Positions 57,736-64,000 of a DNA stretch of 64,000 bases are shown here, one piece after another. This DNA comes from Pelotomaculum terephthalicicum JT (GTDB lineage: Bacteria; Bacillota; Desulfotomaculia; Desulfotomaculales; Pelotomaculaceae). How positions within the stretch are numbered: position 1 is the first letter of the stretch; the number at the start of each line of letters is the position of its first letter. The translations under genes were made by a program, and so were the position numbers. The notes under the pieces were generated by a model, which saw only the letters and a list, made by a program, of their open reading frames with translations, was not told the DNA's origin and ran no database searches. The stretch is taken from NCBI RefSeq assembly GCF_022410535.1, contig NZ_JAKNBL010000001.1:62001-126000 (forward strand). Direction: 5' to 3'.

Positions 57736-59841
57736 ATGCTGTCTGAAAATGACTATAAAAAATTAACGGATCCGGAATCCGTGGCGCTGGTAGGTGTGAC
57801 CAGCCGTTCGGGCAAAGGAAGCAACAATCCATTGGAAGTTATGCTTGAAAGGGGCTACCAAGGAAAGATATATCCGGTCAATCCTAAAGGAGGCACGATT
57901 TTGGGTCACCGTGCCTATACTTCCTTGCTGGACGTGCCGGAGATACCCGATGTGGCGGTAATTTGCGCGCCCCGAGACACGGTTCCGGAGCTTTTCGGCC
58001 AGTGCTGCGCAAAAAAGGTCAAGCTTGTAATCATCGTTGCCCAGGGGTTTTTCGATGGTGACGAACGGGGCAAGTTAATGCAGAAAGAAATCCTCAAAAC
58101 CGCGGCCAAATACGGGGTGCGGGTATTAGGTCCGAACACGCTGGGCATCGTAAACAACTTCAACCGCTTTTGCACATCCTTCATACGGTTCATGAATCCC
58201 GCCGCGGCAGCGGGAATCCTTTGCCAGTCGGGGGTTTTTGTGGTAGGGGCGCCGCAGATATTCAGCGGCATAGGGCTATTAATTGACACCGGCAATACTA
58301 CTGATATAGAATTCTCCGAGTTGTTGGGCCACATAGTCCGGGATCCCCGCCTCAAGGTAATAAATCTGCATATGGAAAGCCTGCGGGACGGGCCGCAGTT
58401 CATGCAGGCGGCCAAAGACGCCGTCGCTCTTAAACCGGTCATTATTTATAAGACGGGGGCCAGCCCCGGCGGCGCCATAATCACCAGCTCACATACCGGC
58501 GCCCTGGCCGGCGAAGACAGGATCTTTGATACTGCCTTCAAACAATGCGGTCTCCTGCGCGTTGAGGATGTTGAGGAGATGATTGACCTTAACAAAGTTT
58601 TCACCACTTTTAACGGCATCAAAGGGAACAGAGTGGGCGTAGTCTCCATTTCCGGCGGCGCCGCCATCATCGCCGTTGACGCGTGCTCCCGTTATGGCCT
58701 GGAGATAGCCAAGATGAGCAGTAATACAGAAGCTCAGCTTAGTGAACTGTTTCCCGCGTGGGCGCACTGCAGCAACCCGGTGGATATGTGGCCGGCCGGC
58801 ATGTTCCACGGTTTTCATGAATCCTACCGCCGCATCCTGGAAGCCTTCATAGCAGACCCGCAAATGGATGCAGTGATTTGCATAACCGGTTCATTCCTGG
58901 ACAAGGAGGGTGACTTCCTGGACACTACCGAACTGATTAGGGAGGTCGCCGGCAAAAACCCGGACAAGCCGGTGGTCACCTGGACTTACGGTCAGCGTTT
59001 CCAGGAATATGCCAGGGAATTTGAAAAAGAAAACAATGTTGTATATTTCTACTCGATTGACCGGGCTGCCAGGGCGCTCTCCGCCCTGTACCGGTATCAC
59101 CACGTTATCAAGAAAAAAGAGCGCCAACCGGTATCACTGCCCGTTAACCCCGGACAAGCCCAAGTTGAAAAGATACTCTCCGGCAAAACTGCAGGAAGCC
59201 TGTCTCAAACCGATGTTTTCGAAATCCTGGAATCTTACGGTATCCCCGTAGCCCGCCGGGGAAAGGCTAAAAATATCGAGGAGGCCGTTTCGCTTGCGGA
59301 AAAAATCGGCTATCCGGTTGCCATGAAGGTTTTAAGCCCGGACATCATTCACAAATCAGACGCCGGCGGTGTGCGGTTGAATATCGGGAACGTCCGGCAG
59401 TTTGAAGATGCTTTCACGAGCATGCGCAGGGAAATAGAACTCAAGCATACAGGGGCCCAAATAGAAGGAGTGCTCATTCAAGAATATCTGGATAAAGGAA
59501 CCGAGCTGCTCCTCGGCTGCAAAAGAGATCCGCAATTCGGTCCCGTTCTGGCTTTCGGCGCCGGAGGCGTTTTCACCGAGATAATGAATGACATTTCATT
59601 AAGAATACCTCCTCTGAGCGAAGAAGAAACCATCGATATGATCAGAGAAACAAAAGTCAGCAAAATACTGGCCGGGGCCCGGGGCGCCACCGCTGTGAAC
59701 CTTGATGTTTTGACTCGTTGTCTGACAAGGCTGGCACAGCTGGCGCTGGCGAACCCGTCCATATCCGAGATGGATATCAACCCGCTGTTGGCGTATGCCG
59801 ACAGGGTTGTGGCGCTGGATGCCAGGATCACCCTGAGATAG
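57736..59841 (+). CDS. ADP-forming acetyl/acyl-CoA synthetase (fused alpha-beta)
   Basis: 701 residues. The alpha part has the CoA-binding domain (SVALVGVTSRSGKGSNNP), the ligase-CoA domains and the phospho-histidine in ITSSHTGALAGED; the beta part (from about 475) is an ATP-grasp domain with GYPVAMKVLSPDIIHKSDAG and GCKRDPQFGPVLAFGAGGVF. It interconverts acyl-CoA + ADP + Pi and acid + ATP. In a syntroph it can gain ATP from acetyl-CoA or aryl-CoA, or activate an acid. Preceded by GGAGG; monocistronic. Confidence 0.92.
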   Translation: MLSENDYKKLTDPESVALVGVTSRSGKGSNNPLEVMLERGYQGKIYPVNPKGGTILGHRAYTSLLDVPEIPDVAVICAPRDTVPELFGQCCAKKVKLVIIVAQGFFDGDERGKLMQKEILKTAAKYGVRVLGPNTLGIVNNFNRFCTSFIRFMNPAAAAGILCQSGVFVVGAPQIFSGIGLLIDTGNTTDIEFSELLGHIVRDPRLKVINLHMESLRDGPQFMQAAKDAVALKPVIIYKTGASPGGAIITSSHTGALAGEDRIFDTAFKQCGLLRVEDVEEMIDLNKVFTTFNGIKGNRVGVVSISGGAAIIAVDACSRYGLEIAKMSSNTEAQLSELFPAWAHCSNPVDMWPAGMFHGFHESYRRILEAFIADPQMDAVICITGSFLDKEGDFLDTTELIREVAGKNPDKPVVTWTYGQRFQEYAREFEKENNVVYFYSIDRAARALSALYRYHHVIKKKERQPVSLPVNPGQAQVEKILSGKTAGSLSQTDVFEILESYGIPVARRGKAKNIEEAVSLAEKIGYPVAMKVLSPDIIHKSDAGGVRLNIGNVRQFEDAFTSMRREIELKHTGAQIEGVLIQEYLDKGTELLLGCKRDPQFGPVLAFGAGGVFTEIMNDISLRIPPLSEEETIDMIRETKVSKILAGARGATAVNLDVLTRCLTRLAQLALANPSISEMDINPLLAYADRVVALDARITLR

Positions 59842-59870
59842 TGAAAAATCAGTTTGCTGATCACGTTTAA

Positions 59871-60545
59871 TTAACGTGGATTATTCGCGTATTCTAAAAA
59901 GAAAGAAAAGAAGCCCGCCGTTGAACGCTGCGCTGCCGGTAAAAGCACGCTTGTTGCCAGCTTGTAGGACGTTTCTGAATTAATATTTGAGACATAGGGG
60001 AAATAGTGCCTGGCAATTATTGCGTTGGCTTCAACCCAGCCGGCCGGAGTTGACGCGTTGTGGTATGTGCCGCCTGAATAAACGATAAAATCCATGCGGT
60101 TTTCTTGAGCCCATTTTTCATATTCCTTATGGCCGCAAAATGCACTTCCCTTGGCATGGTGCGGCACACACATATCCTGAACGAGATGTGCCGCCGCGCC
60201 GAGGAAAAAAAACGCTTTCTTTTTATTCTTCCGCTGCCAGTGGCACAAAGCCTTCTCAAAAAAAGCCCGGCACTCCGTCCGCGCGTCAGGCCAGGGGCCA
60301 AAAGCGGGATCAAGGTAATGAGCGAAATTTTTCCAGCCCCTGTCGGCCCAGATTGCCCCCCGATTGATCATTTCCAGGTAATTGCTTAAAACCTGCGCAT
60401 GCGCTTCATAGCCGTCTTTTTGCAGGATAAGCACCGCCTGCCGGTTGCATAAAAGGTGGGTCTCACTTTTGCCGGAAACAAGATGCTGAATCGGTGTTCC
60501 GGCGGCAAGGACGATCTTGGCCGCATTCCATGAAAGAGAACCCAT
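59871..60545 (-). CDS. Zinc-dependent phospholipase C-like protein
   Basis: 224 residues from ATG 60545 (AAAGGGGG upstream). The tri-zinc phospholipase C pattern is visible: Trp6 near the N terminus, WADRGWKNFAHYLDP (Asp68, His76), FLGAAAHLVQDMCVPHHA (His120, Asp124, His130) and GHKEYEKW (His139, Glu143). There is no signal peptide or propeptide, although the N-terminal Trp is a zinc ligand in secreted relatives. A cytoplasmic or sporulation-associated lipase is possible. It converges on the acyl-CoA synthetase gene. Confidence 0.8.
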   Translation of the reverse strand: MGSLSWNAAKIVLAAGTPIQHLVSGKSETHLLCNRQAVLILQKDGYEAHAQVLSNYLEMINRGAIWADRGWKNFAHYLDPAFGPWPDARTECRAFFEKALCHWQRKNKKKAFFFLGAAAHLVQDMCVPHHAKGSAFCGHKEYEKWAQENRMDFIVYSGGTYHNASTPAGWVEANAIIARHYFPYVSNINSETSYKLATSVLLPAAQRSTAGFFSFFLEYANNPR

Positions 60546-60698
60546 GTCAAGAAACCCCCTTTCATTTGGTTGCATTTATAACATGATCCTTTTAATCGAT
60601 TTCTATCCCGTTTTCAGCATCGCAACCAAAGGGACAAATTGCATTCTCAGTGACATTTAGGCATACAACGCAGCCCATGTTCTTAAAATCGCCGCTTT

Positions 60699-60731
60699 AT
60701 AAAAAAGGCCTTTCCCCTTCGGAAAGACCTT
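60699..60731 (-). terminator. Intrinsic terminator of the kor operon
   Basis: AAGGCCTTTCC (60705-60715) and GGAAAGACCTT (60721-60731) pair over 11 positions with one G-T pair and a 5-base loop. On the minus strand TTTTTTAT follows. It is 35 bp after the ferredoxin gene stop. Confidence 0.85.
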
Positions 60732-60765
60732 AGAATAATCTTCTGTTTACCCGGCGCCACTTGAT

Positions 60766-61014
60766 TTATTTCTTCTTTTTTCTGACTACTGTTATCGCGC
60801 AGTCCGGACAGGCCAGTTCACAGACGCCGCAAGTAATGCATTTCTCATTCGCTACAACAGCGGGCGTGCCATAAACCCCGAGGACATCGGACCAGGATAA
60901 AGCTTCGCTCGGGCACTTGGCAATGCAGAGACCACAACCCTTGCAAAGGCCGGGGAAGAGAGTAAAGTTGCCTTTTTCGTATTCCTGGGTAATACCTTCA
61001 AATTCCACCGACAT
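60766..61014 (-). CDS. korD: 2-oxoacid:ferredoxin oxidoreductase delta (ferredoxin) subunit
   Basis: 82 residues with two 4Fe-4S motifs, CKGCGLCIAKCP and CITCGVCELACP, plus a short basic tail of Lys. This ferredoxin-like subunit carries electrons out of KorAB. It lies 16 bp after korC in a minus-strand order korA-korB-korC-korD; note that in many genomes korD comes first. Confidence 0.9.
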   Translation of the reverse strand: MSVEFEGITQEYEKGNFTLFPGLCKGCGLCIAKCPSEALSWSDVLGVYGTPAVVANEKCITCGVCELACPDCAITVVRKKKK

Positions 61015-61030
61015 ATATTATTAAACCTCC

Positions 61031-61597
61031 TTATCCTGCCTTAGTTACAAGCTCAATGCCGCGATCTATCGCGCTGAAGTTCTGGTCGCGCAGTTTCGGC
61101 TGCTTCTCAAACTTCGCCCCCAGTTTATGTTCAATAGCCCGCTTGGCGTCCTCTCTGGAAATAACAGACGTCGCGCCAACCACGGCACCCATAATAATAA
61201 TGTTAAAAACCCGCGGGTGCAGTTCATTCTTGGAAATCTCCACAGCCGGGATGCCGAGAATTCTCGCCGCGTTAGCGGGGAGATCTTCCTTCGGCACATT
61301 GATGCTGGTATCATATACGAAAATCGTCTGGGGTCCCACATACTGTTTGGTCCTGTACAGCGCCCGGTCGCTTAAAGCGACAACAATATCGCCCGTATTA
61401 AACTTGGGAGCGCCGATGGCTTCGTCACTGATTTGCACATAGGCCACCGACACGCCGCCGCGCTGCTCAACCCCAAAGTTGGGAATATAAAGACATTCTT
61501 TACCTTCTTCGTTTGCGGCTTCCGCGATAATTTCAGCCACCGACTGCACGCCCTGGCCACCTTCGCCCGCCATGACTATCTTTATAGCATTAGCCAT
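61031..61597 (-). CDS. korC: 2-oxoacid:ferredoxin oxidoreductase gamma subunit
   Basis: 188 residues of the POR gamma domain: IVMAGEGGQGVQSVAEIIAE at the N terminus, PNFGVEQRGGVSVAYVQIS, and NIIIMGAVVGATSVISRE. Its start overlaps the end of korB by eight bases. Part of a four-gene oxidoreductase that converts 2-oxoglutarate or a related 2-oxoacid with CoA and ferredoxin. Confidence 0.92.
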   Translation of the reverse strand: MANAIKIVMAGEGGQGVQSVAEIIAEAANEEGKECLYIPNFGVEQRGGVSVAYVQISDEAIGAPKFNTGDIVVALSDRALYRTKQYVGPQTIFVYDTSINVPKEDLPANAARILGIPAVEISKNELHPRVFNIIIMGAVVGATSVISREDAKRAIEHKLGAKFEKQPKLRDQNFSAIDRGIELVTKAG

Positions 61598-62390
61598 TTT
61601 TTTGTACCTCCATTGCCGGTATCTTGGTCCATGTCTTGACTTTGAGCGGTTCCTTGGGAGGCGGCACTTTTATTTCACCGACATGATAATACTTCGTCAT
61701 TTCATTTTCCACAAAATTTATCGTTTCAACATTATTGGTTCGCCAGTTAGTTGGACAAGCAGACAAACATTCAACAAAGGAAAAACCGTTCCCTTCCATC
61801 TGGTTTTGAATGGCTTTCTTAATATAATTTTTTAACGGGACCGGTTTGACCACGGTTGCACGGGCGACATAAGCGCCTTCCCTGGTAATGGCCGCCACCA
61901 TTTCCGGACCCTGGCACGGGTAGCCGGTCGAATCCACATCGCGGCCATACGGGGTGGTCTCTGTTTTCATGCCGGGCAGCGTCGTCGGGGCCATCTGGCC
62001 GCCAGTCATGCCGTACTGGGCGTTGTTGACCAGAATTACGGTAATCTTTTCGTTCCTGGTAGCGGCGTTTACCAGGTGCTGGGAACCTATGGCGTAGCCG
62101 CCTCCGTCACCCATGTAGCCGATACAGATAAGGTCCGGGTTAGCCCGCTTAATGCCGGTCATTACCGGATTGGTCCGGCCGTGGTGAGTCTGGACTGTAT
62201 CAACATTAAAGAAATCCCAGGCCAGCAGCGAACACCCGATATCACAGCCAAAAACCACCCGGTCCTGGATATCCAGTTCATCAATGGCTTGTCCGAGGGC
62301 TTTCAACACCAAACCATGCCCACAGCCGGGACAAAATTTGTGCGGCTTGGTATCAACCCGCCAGGATTTCGGCATAGAAGGTTTGATCAA
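61590..62390 (-). CDS. korB: 2-oxoacid:ferredoxin oxidoreductase beta subunit
   Basis: 266 residues from TTG 62390, eight bases after AGGAGG; longer in-frame starts lie before that site. The thiamine-diphosphate subunit: FCPGCGHGLVLKALGQAI, VFGCDIGCSLLAWDFF, the TPP motif GDGGGYAIGSQHLVNAA...NN and YGMTGGQMAPTTLPGMKT. The pattern fits KorB/VorB-type enzymes, so 2-oxoglutarate or branched-chain 2-oxoacids are candidate substrates. Confidence 0.92.
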   Translation of the reverse strand: MIKPSMPKSWRVDTKPHKFCPGCGHGLVLKALGQAIDELDIQDRVVFGCDIGCSLLAWDFFNVDTVQTHHGRTNPVMTGIKRANPDLICIGYMGDGGGYAIGSQHLVNAATRNEKITVILVNNAQYGMTGGQMAPTTLPGMKTETTPYGRDVDSTGYPCQGPEMVAAITREGAYVARATVVKPVPLKNYIKKAIQNQMEGNGFSFVECLSACPTNWRTNNVETINFVENEMTKYYHVGEIKVPPPKEPLKVKTWTKIPAMEVQKNG

Positions 62391-62439
62391 AATTTTTTCC
62401 TCCTTTACGTTCTCATACGTACTTAACAATGGTCTTTCC

Positions 62440-63531
62440 CTAGTTTTCCAGCATTGTCTTAACTTTATCGTAAATATCTTCGGAATTAATTCCCACACCC
62501 GGTTTGAATAGTGAGACCATCTCAGTGGTAAGGCCGTAAGCCGCGTATTTTAACAACTGGTCAAGCTGTCCGTTAGCTGATTCGGCAACCAGCACTTTCT
62601 TGGCCTTGCTAAATATATCACGGAGTTCCTTTACTGCCAGCGGCCTGAGCGTAATAGGACGGAAATAACCTACCTTCAGTCCATGCTCCCTGAGTTCTTT
62701 GACCGCGCTCTTGGCTCCCCGGGCTACCACTCCGTGAGCCGTAACCACGATTTCCGCGTCTTCACAACCGAAATATTCGCACTCGGCTACATCGGGAGAA
62801 ATCTTTCCAAATTCGGCAAACTGCTCTTCAAGCACTTCCAGCAGTTCTTCTTCCATATTGTAAATATTCCGCAACTGGACCGGCGGCCTGTCAACGCCCG
62901 GCTTCCCGGCTCCCCCGATGAACTTGTAGGATGGCACTACTTCAATTCCACGTTCCTCCGGATCATAGATGGTAAGCGGTTCGCGCATTTTTGCCTGATA
63001 GCCGTCACCCAGCACAAAGGTGGGGAAACGATATTTCCAGGCTGTGTTGAAAGCTTTAATCGTATAGTCATAAAGCTCCTGATGGCTGGCAGTGGAATAA
63101 ACAACCCGCATTCCTTCCCCGTTGCCGCCATGGGTGGTCAGGGTAACTTCCTGCTGGCTGTAAATAACGGTGGCCGAGGACGGGCCGCCCCGCTGCTGGA
63201 CAATGGTAACAACCGGCAGGCGCATCATCTCTGCCATTGAAATTGGTTCCTGCATTAACGTGTTGCCGGGACCGGCAGTAGCCGTAAATGCCTTGAGACC
63301 TGCCAGCACTCCTCCATTCGTTGTAAAACCAGCAGAAATTTCATCTTCTGTCTGGAGGAATCTTTTGTTAAATCTTGGCGCCATACGGGTCCAGTAGTGC
63401 ATGATTTCGTTCTGGGGAGTTATTGGATAACCGAACATGATGTCGGCCTCAGCCGCAACCGCGGCCCAGGCTACAACTTCATTGCCGGTCAGGAAGACTC
63501 TTTTCTCCCCTTTGATCGGTTTTTCCGACAT
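62440..63531 (-). CDS. korA: 2-oxoacid:ferredoxin oxidoreductase alpha subunit
   Basis: 363 residues. Features are FLTGNEVVAWAAVAAEADIM, FGYPITPQNEIMHYWTRM, TEDEISAGFTTNGGVLAGLK, TATAGPGNTLMQEPISMAEM and VVTIVQQRGGPSSATVIYSQ, the usual KorA domain I and II arrangement. First gene of korABCD, preceded by AGGAGG. Probably joins the reductive or oxidative branch of the citric acid pathway to ferredoxin. Confidence 0.93.
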   Translation of the reverse strand: MSEKPIKGEKRVFLTGNEVVAWAAVAAEADIMFGYPITPQNEIMHYWTRMAPRFNKRFLQTEDEISAGFTTNGGVLAGLKAFTATAGPGNTLMQEPISMAEMMRLPVVTIVQQRGGPSSATVIYSQQEVTLTTHGGNGEGMRVVYSTASHQELYDYTIKAFNTAWKYRFPTFVLGDGYQAKMREPLTIYDPEERGIEVVPSYKFIGGAGKPGVDRPPVQLRNIYNMEEELLEVLEEQFAEFGKISPDVAECEYFGCEDAEIVVTAHGVVARGAKSAVKELREHGLKVGYFRPITLRPLAVKELRDIFSKAKKVLVAESANGQLDQLLKYAAYGLTTEMVSLFKPGVGINSEDIYDKVKTMLEN

Positions 63532-63672
63532 CTAAGAATACCTCCTTGCGCTTAATACATCATAATATGACATGACACATATATTATCTTATCACATGTC
63601 GGAGATTTGGGCAAAAGGCAATTATTCTCCGGCACGTGAATGTTTCCGCCGGTCATATCCGGCAAGCTGTCT

Positions 63673-64000
63673 TTACACCGGATAGGCCGCTCCCCCACCT
63701 TGCTTGGCAAGCTCATGGTCAACCTTTAGCTTGCCGGCCATTCTCTCCTCAAGGAATTTAGGAGCAACCTGCGGGTAAATCGCGCAGGATACGATATCTT
63801 CTTCCTTCTCCATGAATGCCGCGCATAGTTCCTTTGCCGCCGGCAACTCGGGCTCCAGCATGTCGGCCGGCCGGCAGGTGATCGGCTGTTCGTCGCCGAT
63901 GATCATTTTGCGCACTTCTTCGTTGATCGGCGCCGGGGACCGGCCGTAATAACCACGCATATACTGAATCGTTTCACTTGTGTTCACTTTGTAGCGGCCC
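63673..64000 (-). CDS. Biotin-dependent carboxyltransferase (5S/PycB/OadA type), C-terminal part
   Basis: The last 108 codons of a gene that enters from the right edge. YMRGYYGRSPAPINEEVRK and IIGDEQPITCRPADMLEPEL are highly typical of the post-carboxyltransferase domain of pyruvate carboxylase subunit B, oxaloacetate decarboxylase alpha and transcarboxylase 5S. The protein ends without a biotinyl domain, which suits the transcarboxylase 5S or a PycB with a separate biotin carrier. The N terminus is not in the window. Confidence 0.85.
   Translation of the reverse strand, partial: GRYKVNTSETIQYMRGYYGRSPAPINEEVRKMIIGDEQPITCRPADMLEPELPAAKELCAAFMEKEEDIVSCAIYPQVAPKFLEERMAGKLKVDHELAKQGGGAAYPV

Overview
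The window reads as chromosome of a strictly anaerobic, probably syntrophic, low-to-mid-GC Firmicute of the Peptococcaceae (Pelotomaculum/Desulfotomaculum-like). This is inferred from gene content, not from a marker gene: a benzoyl-CoA ring-cleavage and beta-oxidation set, a ferredoxin-dependent 2-oxoacid oxidoreductase, ADP-forming acyl-CoA synthetase, UbiD/UbiX decarboxylase genes, a molybdenum hydroxylase with selenium-type accessory genes, strong GGAGG ribosome binding sites and many TTG/GTG starts. No rRNA, tRNA, CRISPR array or intact transposase was seen.

Layout. 1-3.1 kb (minus): a drug/solvent-type ABC exporter (HlyD-like adaptor, two ATPases, start of an ABC-2 permease) with a possible operator upstream. 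3.4-5.2 kb (plus): a YghO-like GNAT protein and pcm. 5.2-8.6 kb (minus): a MoxR ATPase followed by two tandem CoxE-like VWA proteins. 9-26.4 kb (minus): a large benzoyl-CoA lower-pathway region, in transcription order SDR, thiolase plus DUF35 partner, ring hydrolase BamA/Oah, dienoyl-CoA hydratase, 6-hydroxycyclohexene-carboxyl-CoA dehydrogenase, [terminator, possible enhancer sites and a near-consensus sigma-54 promoter], glutaryl-CoA dehydrogenase-like ACD, acyl-CoA carboxyltransferase, CBS-PAS-sigma-54 activator, EtfBA, thiolase, 3-hydroxybutyryl-CoA dehydrogenase, crotonase, a second ACD and a terminator. Together these can take cyclohexadienoyl-CoA to acetyl-CoA with electrons leaving through ETF; benzoyl-CoA reductase itself is not in the window.

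26.8-29.2 kb (plus): a soluble GAF histidine kinase and NarL-type regulator. 29.2-37.5 kb (minus): gamma-carbonic anhydrase-like protein, IorBA, a two-subunit 2-hydroxyacyl-CoA dehydratase/benzoyl-CoA-reductase-like pair without an activase, UbiX and malic enzyme. 37.8-49.3 kb (minus): an apparent hydroxybenzoate/phenol module: aryl-CoA ligase (frameshifted here), a 61-residue protein, three-subunit molybdenum hydroxylase of the 4-hydroxybenzoyl-CoA reductase/xanthine dehydrogenase family, UbiD + small D subunit + UbiX, a zinc-ribbon protein, XdhC, MocA and an amidohydrolase.

49.6-57.5 kb (plus): a regulator joining a DmpR/MopR-type phenol-sensing module to a PucR-type output, then yqeC, a mocA remnant, a molybdopterin-binding protein, yqeB, and an AT-rich RavA-ViaA-type MoxR/VWA pair whose first gene overlaps yqeB. 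57.7-64 kb: ADP-forming acyl-CoA synthetase (plus), a zinc-dependent phospholipase C-like protein, KorABCD-type oxidoreductase and the end of a biotin-dependent carboxyltransferase (all minus).

The most interesting parts are the phenol-sensor/PucR chimera, the possible selenium-dependent Mo-hydroxylase system with a coupled MoxR-VWA chaperone pair, the compact sigma-54 control region at 20.5 kb, and the activase-less dehydratase/reductase pair.
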